A program made the translations under genes and the position numbers. A DNA stretch of 64,000 bases from Bacteroidales bacterium. Lineage in GTDB: Bacteria > Bacteroidota > Bacteroidia > Bacteroidales > UBA932. The notes under the pieces are model-generated. The model did not search any database. It worked only from the letters and a program-made list of their open reading frames with translations, and was not told the origin of the DNA. Location: the NCBI GenBank assembly GCA_015060255.1, contig SUYV01000002.1, forward strand, positions 32,883 to 96,882. Reading direction: 5' to 3'. Each line of letters opens with the position of its first letter. Positions within the stretch are counted from its first letter, which is position 1. Shown piece after piece: positions 26,365-35,629 of the stretch.

Positions 26365-27066
26365 ATGAAGTACGTCACAATACCTGATAATGCTCAAAGG
26401 AGGCTCCCGTTCTATCTGGCGATGGAGGAATACGTTGCGGCCCATGTGGACGAGGAATCCTTTTTTATGTGGCGTGTGGCTCCGACAGTCATAATAGGAC
26501 GCAATCAGGTCCTGGAAAATGAAGTCAACATGGAGTATTGTCGTAAGGCTGGCGTCCTGGTGGTCCGTCGTAAAAGCGGCGGCGGGTGTGTCTATTCCGA
26601 CATGGGAAACCTGATGATTTCATTCATCTCCGACAGGGGAGATGTGTCTGCGGTCTTTGACAGATATATGTCTGCATTGGCCGCATCATTATGCGATCTA
26701 GGGCTCCCGGCGGTGGCTTCTGTACGTAATGACATAATGGTGGATGGAAGGAAGGTAAGCGGCAACGCGTTTCACCAGCTTCCGGACCGCAGCATAGTCC
26801 ACGGGACATTGCTCTATTCTACCGACCTTGAGGCTCTGACCGAGGCGATAAGACCTCCGGTGGAGAAGCTCCAGAGGCATGGGGTGGAGTCTGTCAGACA
26901 AAGGGTGGTGAATCTTGCGGAATACAAGGATGTCAGTCCTGTGCTGGATTCTGCTGAAACTCTGGAAGACCATCTGGTGTCGTGGTTTACTGACGGCAGG
27001 ATCGAGCTGACCGCGGAGCAGGTTGCGGAAATAGAAGAGATGGAAAAGGAATATCAAATATATTGA
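26365..27066 (+). CDS. lplA: Lipoate-protein ligase, short form
   Basis: Activates free lipoate and attaches it to lipoyl domains. The 233 residues cover only the catalytic domain: VVRRKSGGGCVYSDMGNLMI is the nucleotide/lipoate loop (RRxSGGGxVYxDxGN), and GRKVSGNAFHQL carries the conserved Lys. The accessory C-terminal domain of E. coli LplA is absent, as in enzymes that need a partner or use it in trans. It is the first gene of the operon, 3 bases before gcvT, so its likely target is GcvH Lys64. The Lys motif argues against an octanoyltransferase. Confidence 0.85.
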   Translation: MKYVTIPDNAQRRLPFYLAMEEYVAAHVDEESFFMWRVAPTVIIGRNQVLENEVNMEYCRKAGVLVVRRKSGGGCVYSDMGNLMISFISDRGDVSAVFDRYMSALAASLCDLGLPAVASVRNDIMVDGRKVSGNAFHQLPDRSIVHGTLLYSTDLEALTEAIRPPVEKLQRHGVESVRQRVVNLAEYKDVSPVLDSAETLEDHLVSWFTDGRIELTAEQVAEIEEMEKEYQIY

Positions 27067-27069
27067 CAT

Positions 27070-28161
27070 ATGGAAGAGAATCTTTTGAAAACCTGTCTTT
27101 ATGACAAGCATGTGGCCCTGGGAGCTCTTATGAGCCCGTTCGGAGGTTTCATCATGCCTATCCAGTACACTAACATCACGGATGAGCACAATGCAGTACG
27201 CCAGAAGGCCGGAATGTTCGACGTTTCTCACATGGGTGAGATCTTCGTCAGCGGTCCGGATGCTGAGAAGTTCGTGAATCATGTATTCTCAAACAACATC
27301 GCAGGCATGGAAGACGGCAAGATCCTCTATGGCATGATGCTGTACCCGAACGGAACAACAGTCGATGACCTCCTGGTCTATAAGGAATTCGTTCCGGATC
27401 ATTATCTTCTTGTTGTCAATGCCTCCAACATTGCAAAGGATTACGAATGGCTCTGCGCACAGGCAGAAGGCTATGATGTCAAGGTTGACAACCAGTCGGA
27501 TGTATGGGGACAGATAGCCCTGCAGGGACCTGAGGCAGAGAAGTATGCGGTGGAGACCCTCGGACTGGCTCCGGCTGCAGAACTTGGATTCTATACCTAT
27601 TACAGGACAGATGACATGATCGTCAGCCGCACAGGATATACCGGTGAGGACGGATTCGAGATATATGCTTCTCTTGAGGTCATAAACAATATGTGGGACA
27701 CGCTTCTTGCAGCAGGCGTTGTTCCGTGCGGACTCGGCTGCCGAGACACTCTCCGCTTCGAGGCGGGTCTTCCTCTTTATGGCCACGAACTCAGCGATGA
27801 GATCACTCCGCTTGAGGCCGGACTGGGAATGTTCGCAAAGATCAAGGATAAGGCGGAGTTCATCGGTCGTGATGCTCTCGTTGCACAGAAGGAGGCAGGT
27901 CTGACACGCAAGAGCGTCGGCATCGAGCTTCAGGACAAGGCAATCCCGCGTGCAGGATATCCAGTTGAGGTGAATGGAGTGCAGGTCGGAGTCGTGACAA
28001 CAGGATACCGCTCGATATCGACTGACCGCAGCGTATGCGTGGCGATGGTGGACAAGGCATACACCGAGCTTGGGACTCAGGTGGAGATCCGCATCCGCAA
28101 GAAAGTGTTCCCTGGCGTAGTGACAAAACGCCGTTTCTATGAAACCAATTATAAAAAATAG
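27070..28161 (+). CDS. gcvT: Glycine cleavage system T protein (aminomethyltransferase)
   Basis: Transfers the methylene group from aminomethyl-lipoyl GcvH to tetrahydrofolate, releasing ammonia. The 363 residues show FDVSHMGEIFVSGPDAEKFV, GKILYGMMLYPNGTTVDDLL with the catalytic Asp, SRTGYTGEDGFEIY, and RDTLRFEAGLPLYGHEL, followed by the C-terminal barrel (GVQVGVVTTGYRSIS). The length is normal. It sits between lplA (3-base gap) and gcvH (8-base gap). Confidence 0.96.
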   Translation: MEENLLKTCLYDKHVALGALMSPFGGFIMPIQYTNITDEHNAVRQKAGMFDVSHMGEIFVSGPDAEKFVNHVFSNNIAGMEDGKILYGMMLYPNGTTVDDLLVYKEFVPDHYLLVVNASNIAKDYEWLCAQAEGYDVKVDNQSDVWGQIALQGPEAEKYAVETLGLAPAAELGFYTYYRTDDMIVSRTGYTGEDGFEIYASLEVINNMWDTLLAAGVVPCGLGCRDTLRFEAGLPLYGHELSDEITPLEAGLGMFAKIKDKAEFIGRDALVAQKEAGLTRKSVGIELQDKAIPRAGYPVEVNGVQVGVVTTGYRSISTDRSVCVAMVDKAYTELGTQVEIRIRKKVFPGVVTKRRFYETNYKK

Positions 28162-28169
28162 ATAAAATT

Positions 28170-28553
28170 ATGGCAAAGACAGTAGAAGGACTCTATTACA
28201 GCGAGTCGCACGAATGGGTAAAGGTAGAAGGTAATGTTGCTGTTATCGGCATCACTGATTTCGCACAGCATGCTATGGGCGACCTCTCATATGTTGATAT
28301 GCCTGAGGTTGACGATGAACTTGAGGCAGGTGAGGAGTTCGGTGCGGTAGAGAGCGTAAAGGCTGCCAGCGACCTTTTCTGCCCTGTTTCAGGAACTGTT
28401 GTCGAGATCAATGAGGCCCTTGAGGATGCTCCGGAGCTTTTGAACGAAGACGCTTTTGCAAACTGGATCATGAAGGTCGAGATGAGCGATCCTTCTGAGC
28501 TCGAAGGCCTTATGGATGCGGCGGCATACGAGGCAATGTGCGCTAACGAGTAA
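28170..28553 (+). CDS. gcvH: Glycine cleavage system H protein
   Basis: Lipoylated shuttle protein that carries the aminomethyl group between P, T and L proteins. The 127 residues are one lipoyl domain. The motif GAVESVKAASDLFCPVSG places the lipoylated residue at Lys64. SHEWVKVEGNVAVIGITDFA and the acidic C-terminus are typical. gcvPA starts 10 bases downstream. Confidence 0.97.
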   Translation: MAKTVEGLYYSESHEWVKVEGNVAVIGITDFAQHAMGDLSYVDMPEVDDELEAGEEFGAVESVKAASDLFCPVSGTVVEINEALEDAPELLNEDAFANWIMKVEMSDPSELEGLMDAAAYEAMCANE

Positions 28554-28563
28554 TTTTACGGCT

Positions 28564-29910
28564 ATGGCATTCGCATATTTTCCACATACGGAAGATGATG
28601 TGCGCCAGATGCTGGACAGAATCGGAGTGGAGTCCCTTGAGGATCTCTACTCCGATGTCCCTCAGGATGTCATCTACCGTGAAGAGTACGACCTTCCGGA
28701 CGCAATGTCCGAGCTTGAGGTCCGTCAGTATTTCGAAGAGCTTGCAGAGCAGAACACAAACCTGTTCTGCCTTTGCGGTCTTGGAGCATATGACCATTAT
28801 TCTCCAGCCGTGATCCCTCATATCATTTCCCGTTCGGAATATCTTACAGCATACACTCCATATCAGCCGGAAGTATCCCAGGGTACACTCCGCTATATTT
28901 TCGAGTATCAGTCTATGATAACCGAACTGACCGGAATGGACTGCACCAACGCGTCCATGTATGACGGCGCGACAGCAGCAGCAGAGGCTGTGATGATGTC
29001 AATGGCGGCAACGAAGAAGAAGACACGTGTCCTTCTGTCTGAAGGCCTCCTTCCGCAGGTCGTTAAAGTGGTCAGGACGTACGCAAAGTATAACGGAATA
29101 GAGTTGGGATTAATCCCTTGCCATGAGGGTGCCACTTCATATGGTGCACTTCTTACCGAGCTTGCTGCCGGTGATGTGGCGGGAGTCCTTGTTCCGGGCA
29201 TCAACAAATATGGTGTGATAGAAGACCTGACAGGCTTTGCCGATGCTGTTCATGCGCAGAAGGGTCTGCTGATGGTGTATTCCGACCCATCATCGCTTGC
29301 TGTGATCAAGACTCCGGGCGAGTGGGGGGCTGACATTGTCTGCGGAGATTCTCAGAGTCTTGGCGTGCCTCTTTGCTATGGAGGTCCATATGTCGGTTTC
29401 CTTGCATGTACCAAGGACCATGTCCGCAAGCTTCCTGGAAGAATTGTGGGAGCGACACGCGATGTTGATGGAAAGCGTGCCTATGTCCTTACGCTTCAGG
29501 CCCGCGAGCAGCATATCCGCCGCGAAAAGGCGACCAGCAACATCTGCTCAAACCAGTCTCTGATGGCTCTTTATGTGACAGTATATATGTCTCTCATGGG
29601 TCCGCGCGGTCTTCGTGAGGTGAATGACCTCTGCTATGGCGGAGCACACTATCTGCACGACCGTCTCCTTGAGACCGGCCTCTTTGAGAAGGCTTTTGAC
29701 AAGCCTTTCCTCAAGGAGTTCACTCTCAAGTCTCTTGTCCCAGTGGAACTGCTGCAGGACAGACTTCAGATGTGCGGTGTATTCGGAGCAGTCGAGGTTG
29801 AACCTGGCCTTGTGAATTTCTGCGTTACCGAGAAGGTGTCAAAGGACAATCTTGATGCGGTATTATGTATAATCAAAAGTCTTTCAAGTGAGGAGGAGGC
29901 ACATGCATGA
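28564..29910 (+). CDS. gcvPA: Glycine dehydrogenase (decarboxylating) subunit 1
   Basis: Alpha subunit of the split P protein. With GcvPB it decarboxylates glycine. The 448 residues show [19 protein letters not shown] at the N-terminus, FLGLGAYDH-like [19 protein letters not shown], the [20 protein letters not shown] segment that contacts the active site, and [16 protein letters not shown]. The ATG at 28564 fits the family start; an open frame extends upstream into gcvH. It lacks the PLP lysine, as expected for this subunit, and overlaps gcvPB by four bases (ATGA). Confidence 0.95.
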   Translation: MAFAYFPHTEDDVRQMLDRIGVESLEDLYSDVPQDVIYREEYDLPDAMSELEVRQYFEELAEQNTNLFCLCGLGAYDHYSPAVIPHIISRSEYLTAYTPYQPEVSQGTLRYIFEYQSMITELTGMDCTNASMYDGATAAAEAVMMSMAATKKKTRVLLSEGLLPQVVKVVRTYAKYNGIELGLIPCHEGATSYGALLTELAAGDVAGVLVPGINKYGVIEDLTGFADAVHAQKGLLMVYSDPSSLAVIKTPGEWGADIVCGDSQSLGVPLCYGGPYVGFLACTKDHVRKLPGRIVGATRDVDGKRAYVLTLQAREQHIRREKATSNICSNQSLMALYVTVYMSLMGPRGLREVNDLCYGGAHYLHDRLLETGLFEKAFDKPFLKEFTLKSLVPVELLQDRLQMCGVFGAVEVEPGLVNFCVTEKVSKDNLDAVLCIIKSLSSEEEAHA

Positions 29911-31439
29911 AGTACTACGATAAACTGATCTTTGATCTTTCCAAGGAAGGAAGACAGGGATACTCTTTGCCGGTCAACAAATGGGAGACATCTGCTTCTG
30001 ATCTTCCTGCAGGCCTTCAGCGTGCGGCAGTACCGGCGCTTCCTCAGGTGAGCGAACTTGATGTCGTACGCCATTATACCAATCTGTCACAGATGAACTT
30101 CGGTGTGGATTCAGGATTCTATCCTCTTGGAAGCTGCACCATGAAATACAATCCGAAGATAAACGAAGAGATCGCGGCAATGCCGGCCTTCGCTGGTCTG
30201 CATCCGCTCCAGCCGGCTCAGACAGTCCAGGGAGCCCTCCGTTTATACAAGGATCTTTCGCATGCTTTGTCGGCAATAACCGGAATGGCAGAGTTCACCC
30301 TCGATCCGTTCGCGGGAGCGCACGGCGAGCTCACAGGCCTCATGATAATCCGCAAATATCATATGTCTCGTGGCGACATGAAGCGTACCCGCATCATTGT
30401 CCCTGACAGCGCCCATGGTACAAATCCGGCATCAGCAGCCGTGTGCGGTCTGGAGATAGTCCAGGTGAAGTCAAATGCAGCGGGACTTGTTGATGTTGAG
30501 GATCTTAAGCCGCTTCTTGACGATACGATTGCAGGTATCATGATGACAAATCCGAATACCTTAGGTCTGTTCGAGAAGGATATAAAGGAGATTGCTGCGC
30601 TTGTTCATGAATGCGGAGGTCTGCTCTATTATGATGGAGCGAATATGAATCCTCTCATGGGTGTAGTCCGTCCGGGAGACATGGGATTTGATGTGATGCA
30701 CCTCAATCTGCATAAGACGTTCTCCACACCTCACGGAGGTGGTGGCCCTGGAGCGGGCCCTGTAGGCGTTGCAGCCCATCTTGCATCTCATCTTCCTGTT
30801 CCGAAGGTCATGGAAGCGGAAGATGGAACTCTGTATATTGCAGATGGAACATGTCAGTGTCCGGCTTCTCCTGACGGAGCAGGTGTCTTTGGTGAGGAAT
30901 GCGGATGCTCTCCTGAATGCATGTGCGGATGCCAGGCCTGTGGACAGATATCGGGATTCATGGGCAATTTCGGTGTCCTTCTGAGAGCGTATACATATAT
31001 CCTGATGCTCGGAAAGCAGAACATCAGGATGGTGGGACCACTCGCCGTTCTTGGCGCCAACTACATCAAGGAGTCTCTCAAAGATTGCTTCAAACTTCCG
31101 ATCCCTACAGTCTGCAAGCATGAATTCGTCTTCGACGGTCTTCTGGACCAGTCTACCGGCGTAACGACTCTGGACATCGCCAAGAGACTGCTTGACTATG
31201 GTTTCCATGCTCCTACAATCTATTTCCCTCTGCTGTTCCATCAGTCGATAATGATCGAGCCGACAGAGACAGAGTCGAAGGAGACATTGGACGGATTCAT
31301 CGAGATTATGAAGCATATCGCGGCAGAGGCTTTGGCAGATCCGGAATCATTGAAGACGGCGCCTCATACAACTCCGGTGCGTCGTCTTGATGAGACAACA
31401 GCTGCCCGCCAGCCGGTGCTCAGATATAAAGACATGTAA
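29907..31439 (+). CDS. gcvPB: Glycine dehydrogenase subunit 2 with a Cys-rich insertion
   Basis: PLP-bearing beta subunit of the split P protein. In the 510 residues the PLP lysine is Lys270 in [20 protein letters not shown], and [15 protein letters not shown] and [12 protein letters not shown] are strong family signatures. Between residues about 312 and 350, where the family normally has a short PKSIGRVRSF-like link before the YGNFGVL helix, this protein has a longer segment with eight cysteines (316, 318, 332, 334, 338, 340, 342, 345). Such a cluster could bind a metal or Fe-S centre; nothing in the sequence proves this. The rest of the protein is ordinary. Confidence 0.94.
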   Translation: MKYYDKLIFDLSKEGRQGYSLPVNKWETSASDLPAGLQRAAVPALPQVSELDVVRHYTNLSQMNFGVDSGFYPLGSCTMKYNPKINEEIAAMPAFAGLHPLQPAQTVQGALRLYKDLSHALSAITGMAEFTLDPFAGAHGELTGLMIIRKYHMSRGDMKRTRIIVPDSAHGTNPASAAVCGLEIVQVKSNAAGLVDVEDLKPLLDDTIAGIMMTNPNTLGLFEKDIKEIAALVHECGGLLYYDGANMNPLMGVVRPGDMGFDVMHLNLHKTFSTPHGGGGPGAGPVGVAAHLASHLPVPKVMEAEDGTLYIADGTCQCPASPDGAGVFGEECGCSPECMCGCQACGQISGFMGNFGVLLRAYTYILMLGKQNIRMVGPLAVLGANYIKESLKDCFKLPIPTVCKHEFVFDGLLDQSTGVTTLDIAKRLLDYGFHAPTIYFPLLFHQSIMIEPTETESKETLDGFIEIMKHIAAEALADPESLKTAPHTTPVRRLDETTAARQPVLRYKDM

Positions 31440-31440
31440 T

Positions 31441-32841
31441 ATGAAGATCATCATCATAGGTGCAGGGCCGGGCGGTTATGAAACCGCCCTCCTTGCTGCA
31501 AAAAGGGGAGTGGAAGTTGTCCTTGTCGAGGCCGGACATGTCGGAGGAACATGTCTCAATGAAGGCTGCATCCCGACCAAGTCTTTCTGCAGGAATGCTG
31601 AAGTGCTGGACGAACTGCGCGATGCAGAGGCTTTCGGTGTGACCGGACTGTCATATGACTTTGACTTCAAGGCTGTCGCGGCACGCAAGAATGCTGTAGT
31701 AGAACAACTCCGTGGGGGAGTCGAGGGCTTGCTCGCCCACAAACTGATCACCTTGGTCAGGGGAAAGGCTTCGTTCAAAGACCAGCATACCATCTCTGTC
31801 ATTCCGAGCGATCCTTCTGTCATTTCGAGCGAGGCCGAAGGCCGAGTCGAGAAATCCCTCGAATACACCGCCGATTACATAATCATAGCGACAGGTTCTG
31901 TATCTGCTTCCCTGCCGATACCCGGAGCAGACCTTCCAGGCATTCTCACTTCCAAGGAAATCCTTGATCTTGAGGAAGTTCCGTCAAGGCTTTGTGTAAT
32001 AGGAGGCGGTGTCATAGGACTTGAGTTCGCTTCAGTCTTCCGCAGCTTCGGCAGCGAGGTGACCGTGCTTGAATACTTCAAGGACATCCTTCCTCGTTTC
32101 GACTCGGACCTGTCGAAAAGACTCAAGCAGAGTCTGGGAAAACGTGGGATAGAGATCAATACCCAGGCCCAGGTGACAGGAATATCTATTGATGACTCCT
32201 CAGTATACAAGGTCTCATACACCCGCAAAGGCAAGGAGGAAACCGTCGAGGCTGACAAGGTCCTGATGGCAGTGGGAAGGAAGGCAAATGTTGACTCGCT
32301 GAATCTCGCTGATGCCGGCATTGAATTCACGCCAAGAGGGATTGTTGTCGATGACAGGACCATGCAGACCAATGTTCCGCACATCTATGCAATCGGCGAC
32401 ATCAACGGCAAGATGATGCTTGCTCATGCTGCAACTTTCCAGGGAATCGTCGCTCTTGACCATATAATGGGCATTGAGAACAATATCGACCTTTCTGTGA
32501 TGCCAGCAGCAGTGTTTACGACTCCTGAGGCTGCTTCCGTCGGCATGACCGAAGATGAATGCAAGGAGGCGGGAAGGTCTGTAAAATGCCTGAAATCCTT
32601 CTTCCGTGCAAACGGTAAGGCGGTGACCATGGCTCAGACTGACGGCTTCTGCAAGCTGGTAGTTGACGCAGAAACAGGTGAAATCCTTGGATGTCATCTC
32701 TTCGGTCCACACGCTTCAGACATAGTTCAGGAAGTGTGCGCGCTGATTTCACGCAAGGCTACTATAGAACAGTTCAAAGATATTATTCACACGCATCCGA
32801 CATTGACGGAAGTGCTTCAGAGTGCGGCACATAATGGGTAA
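31441..32841 (+). CDS. lpdA: Dihydrolipoyl dehydrogenase (glycine cleavage L protein)
   Basis: Reoxidises the dihydrolipoyl group of GcvH and passes electrons to NAD+. In the 466 residues the FAD motif is IIIGAGPGGYETALLA, the redox pair is Cys38/Cys43 in GGTCLNEGCIPTK, the NAD motif is CVIGGGVIGLEFASVF, and IHTHPTLTEVL holds the catalytic His. The ATG at 31441 directly follows the gcvPB stop. Residues about 119-141 are encoded by a REP-like palindrome that lengthens a surface loop between HTISV and the ADYIIIATGS strand. Confidence 0.95.
   Translation: MKIIIIGAGPGGYETALLAAKRGVEVVLVEAGHVGGTCLNEGCIPTKSFCRNAEVLDELRDAEAFGVTGLSYDFDFKAVAARKNAVVEQLRGGVEGLLAHKLITLVRGKASFKDQHTISVIPSDPSVISSEAEGRVEKSLEYTADYIIIATGSVSASLPIPGADLPGILTSKEILDLEEVPSRLCVIGGGVIGLEFASVFRSFGSEVTVLEYFKDILPRFDSDLSKRLKQSLGKRGIEINTQAQVTGISIDDSSVYKVSYTRKGKEETVEADKVLMAVGRKANVDSLNLADAGIEFTPRGIVVDDRTMQTNVPHIYAIGDINGKMMLAHAATFQGIVALDHIMGIENNIDLSVMPAAVFTTPEAASVGMTEDECKEAGRSVKCLKSFFRANGKAVTMAQTDGFCKLVVDAETGEILGCHLFGPHASDIVQEVCALISRKATIEQFKDIIHTHPTLTEVLQSAAHNG
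31796..31859. repeat. REP-like palindromic element inside lpdA, read in frame
   Basis: Two tandem heads of the form CTGTCATTyCGAGCGA (31796-31811 and 31817-31832) are followed by GGCC-GAA-GGCC and the tail TCGAGAAATCC. The ends match the intergenic copy at 7232-7260. The reading frame of lpdA stays open through it. Confidence 0.65.
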
Positions 32842-34327
32842 GATCAGAGTTCCGAATACATATGTGATCATATTCGCGGTTCTGCTGGTATGCGCTGTCG
32901 CGACCTGGCTAGTGCCGGGTGGCGAGCCGCAGACGTGGCAGGTGTTCTCTGCGTTGTATGAGGGATTCAGCCAGCAGGCCGGCATCATTGCCTTTGTGCT
33001 GATCATCGGAGGAGCATTCTGGGTTGTCAACAGTACCAAGGCTGTTGATGAGGGAATCATGAAGTTCATTTCCAGGGTCCAGAGTCTTGAACGGTTCGGA
33101 CTTGTCCGCAAACTGGGCGTAGGGAACATTGTGATCACTCTCGTCATGCTTCTGTTCGGACTCTTCGGGGCCGTATTCGGAATGAGTGAGGAGACGATTG
33201 CTTTCGTTGCAGTTGTTATTCCGCTTGCCAGGTCTCTTGGATATGATGATTTCGTGGGTGTATGCATGGTATATGTCGCCGCGCATGTCGGCTTTGCCGG
33301 CGCCATGCTGAATCCTTTCACGATAGGTATCGCTCAGGACATGGCATCGCTGCCGCTTTTCTCGGGAATAGAATACCGCATTTTCTGCTGGGTGGTATTG
33401 ATGGCAGTCGCCATAGCTTTTGTCTTATGGTACGCCAGACGCATCCGTAAGCCGGTATCGGAGGCTGCTGCGTCAGAAGAGGCTGTAGAAACCTCTGAAG
33501 AATCGGGCAAGGGCAGAGCATGGATCTGCTATGGTATTCTTTGCATAGTGCTGGTCCTCTTCTCGATATTCTATGCAGATGAGTGTGCGATAAAGCTCGG
33601 ACAGGCTTCGTATGAAGCCCCATGGCTGATGTGGGTGCTTACTTGCCTCTTTGCCATAGCATCTTTCTTCGCCTTGAGGAACTCGGCCAGAATGTATATC
33701 CTTAACCTTCTGATGTTCACAATAGTATTCCTCGTGGTCGGCGCTATGGGATATGGTTGGTATCTGTCTGAGATATGTGCCTTGTTCATGGCGCTCGCCA
33801 TCGCTGCGGGTTTCTCTGCAGGGTATTCTGCAGACAAGATTGCAAAGGAGTTCATTGCCGGAGCCAAGGATATATTCTCAGCAGCATTGATCATCGGATT
33901 TGCTGCCGGAATCATTGTGATCCTGAAGAATGGACAGGTCATAGACACGATGCTCGCCTCAATGGCGGCCGCTCTTGAAGGATCGGGCCGTGTCGGTGCC
34001 CTTGGGTCCATGTATGGCATCCAGACTTTCATCAACCTGTTCATCCCGTCTGCTTCTGCAAAGGCTGCTGTGACGATGCCGATCATGGCTCCGTTCTCAG
34101 ATATGATCGGAGTGTCCCGTCAGGCGACGGTGCTGGCTTTCCAGTTCGGCGACGGATTCACAAACATGATTACTCCATGCTCCGGAGTCCTCATGGCGGT
34201 CCTCTCCGTTGCGAAGATACCTTATGAAAAATGGGTGAAGTGGATATGGAAATTCATTCTCCTGCTTGTTGTGCTGGGCTTCCTGCTTCTTCTTCCTACT
34301 TTATTTATAGATTTACCAGGATTTTGA
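32834..34327 (+). CDS. YfcC/DcuC-family membrane carrier
   Basis: A 497-residue membrane protein with about twelve segments of the C4-dicarboxylate/YfcC carrier type. The N-terminus RVPNTYVIIFAVLLVCAVAT leading to LVPGGE is characteristic, as are the repeats VNSTKAVDEGIMKFI and MSEETIAFVAVVIPLA, and FINLFIPSASAKAAVTMPIM near the C-terminus. Substrates in this family include arginine/ornithine and other short amino or carboxylic acids; this one is not assigned. The ATG at 32834 overlaps the lpdA stop by 8 bases (ATGGGTAA), so it is translationally coupled to the glycine operon. Confidence 0.88.
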   Translation: MGKIRVPNTYVIIFAVLLVCAVATWLVPGGEPQTWQVFSALYEGFSQQAGIIAFVLIIGGAFWVVNSTKAVDEGIMKFISRVQSLERFGLVRKLGVGNIVITLVMLLFGLFGAVFGMSEETIAFVAVVIPLARSLGYDDFVGVCMVYVAAHVGFAGAMLNPFTIGIAQDMASLPLFSGIEYRIFCWVVLMAVAIAFVLWYARRIRKPVSEAAASEEAVETSEESGKGRAWICYGILCIVLVLFSIFYADECAIKLGQASYEAPWLMWVLTCLFAIASFFALRNSARMYILNLLMFTIVFLVVGAMGYGWYLSEICALFMALAIAAGFSAGYSADKIAKEFIAGAKDIFSAALIIGFAAGIIVILKNGQVIDTMLASMAAALEGSGRVGALGSMYGIQTFINLFIPSASAKAAVTMPIMAPFSDMIGVSRQATVLAFQFGDGFTNMITPCSGVLMAVLSVAKIPYEKWVKWIWKFILLLVVLGFLLLLPTLFIDLPGF

Positions 34328-34328
34328 T

Positions 34329-35438
34329 ATGAAAAGATTTACTCTAATTGCTGCTGTGGCAGTCTTTGTATCTATTATTTCCGGATGTAAGTCCGAGCCT
34401 GATTTCTGGCTTGGAGCAGACTTGGGATGGATTACGGAGTATGAGGCTAAAGGCCATAAGTTCTATAATGCTGCCGGAGAAGAAATGGAATGTACGGCTC
34501 TCATGAAGGAACTTGGGCTCAATGCGGTCCGTCATCGTGTGTGGGTGGACCCTTCTGCTCATGGCAACTGGTGCAGCAAGGAGGACCTTCTGGTGAAATG
34601 TCAGCGTGCAAAGGCTCTCGGCATGGCCATAATGGTGGACTTCCATTATAGCGACTGGTGGGCGGATCCGCAGAAACAGAATATTCCTGCAGCATGGAGC
34701 GGTCATTCATATGAGCAGATGAAGGAAGACCTTGCAGCTCATACAGTTGAAGTGCTCACTTATCTTAAGGAAAACGGCATCACTCCTAAGTGGATCCAGG
34801 TCGGCAATGAGACCCGCAATGGTTTCCTCTGGACAGTCGAGTCAAATGAGTACGGCTGGCCGAAGCTTGACGAGAACGGCAATACCACGATCATAGAATC
34901 TATGGGACACGTTGTGAATAACCCTGAGCAGTATGCCGGCCTCTTTGCAGCAGGATATGATGCATGCAAGTCTGTGTTCCCGGATGCCATAGTGATGGTA
35001 CATCTGGACAATGGTTTTGACAAGGATCTGTATGACTTCAATCTCGGGGTCCTCAAGGCAGGCGGAGCCAAGTGGGACATGATAGGAATGTCACTGTATC
35101 CATATTGGGCTATGGATGGGGGCTTCCGCGACGATGCTGAGACCACAATCACAGATTGCATTGAGAACATCAAGCACGTCGGCAAGAAGTTCGGATGTGA
35201 CGTGATGATAGTCGAGACCGGCTTCCTTGTTGATGAATCAAAGCCTGAGGTAATTGAAGAGAGCAGGCGTCAGCTTGCACGTGTAATCCGTGAGTCCATC
35301 GAAAATACAGACGGTATCTGCAAAGGTGTCTTCTACTGGGAACCTGAATGCCGCCCGTCACAGTATAAGCTCGGAGCCTTCACAGAGGACGGACATCCGA
35401 CTGTGATCATGGATGCATTCAAGGACTGGTCGGAGTAG
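34329..35438 (+). CDS. GH53 arabinogalactan endo-beta-1,4-galactanase, lipoprotein
   Basis: Cuts beta-1,4-galactan side chains of plant pectin at the cell surface. The 369 residues start with a lipoprotein signal whose lipobox Cys is Cys20 (ISGC). The GH53 (clan A) barrel begins at DFWLGADLGWITEYEAKG. Catalytic residues are Glu161 in QVGNETRNG (acid/base) and Glu296 in IVETGFL (nucleophile). VRHRVWVDP and VDFHYSDWWADPQKQ are family landmarks. It starts one base after the carrier gene and is the last gene of the glycine operon. No SusC/SusD pair is adjacent. Confidence 0.93.
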   Translation: MKRFTLIAAVAVFVSIISGCKSEPDFWLGADLGWITEYEAKGHKFYNAAGEEMECTALMKELGLNAVRHRVWVDPSAHGNWCSKEDLLVKCQRAKALGMAIMVDFHYSDWWADPQKQNIPAAWSGHSYEQMKEDLAAHTVEVLTYLKENGITPKWIQVGNETRNGFLWTVESNEYGWPKLDENGNTTIIESMGHVVNNPEQYAGLFAAGYDACKSVFPDAIVMVHLDNGFDKDLYDFNLGVLKAGGAKWDMIGMSLYPYWAMDGGFRDDAETTITDCIENIKHVGKKFGCDVMIVETGFLVDESKPEVIEESRRQLARVIRESIENTDGICKGVFYWEPECRPSQYKLGAFTEDGHPTVIMDAFKDWSE

Positions 35439-35445
35439 CCTGCGG

Positions 35446-35553
35446 CTATGCCTCCGACCCTTCCTCTCCTGTGTTTACGGGCAATTCCTCTCCTGTAAGA
35501 TAACTGAAAATTTCCACTGCAAGACAAACTGAAATAATAACTGCGAGCCACAT
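35446..35553 (-). CDS. Small 35-residue membrane peptide
   Basis: A short open frame, MWLAVIISVCLAVEIFSY at its start, with one hydrophobic helix (residues 2-19) and an acidic tail rich in Glu and Gly (two TGEE copies). It has a strong ribosome site AGGAGG (35559-35564 on the minus strand) 5 bases before the ATG, striking in a genome where such sites are rare, and a -7 box TACCTTTG upstream. It lies in the spacer between the GH53 and porin genes, on the opposite strand. No family is recognised. Confidence 0.55.
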   Translation of the reverse strand: MWLAVIISVCLAVEIFSYLTGEELPVNTGEEGSEA

Positions 35554-35581
35554 ATTTACCTCCTGTTTTAAGTTTATGAAG

Positions 35582-35589
35582 CAAAGGTA
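35582..35589 (-). promoter_or_regulatory. -7 promoter box for the small membrane peptide
   Basis: The minus strand reads TACCTTTG (TAnnTTTG), 28 bases upstream of the ATG at 35553. Confidence 0.5.
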
Positions 35590-35598
35590 AGGCTTAAA

Positions 35599-35617
35599 TG
35601 TGCTAATATATGGCACA
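35599..35617. promoter_or_regulatory. Candidate operator palindrome
   Basis: TGTGC-N9-GCACA, symmetrical, lies between the divergent small peptide and porin genes, 13 bases before the porin ATG. It has the spacing of a dimeric regulator site; the regulator is unknown. Confidence 0.35.
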
Positions 35618-35629
35618 CTTGAAATGATT

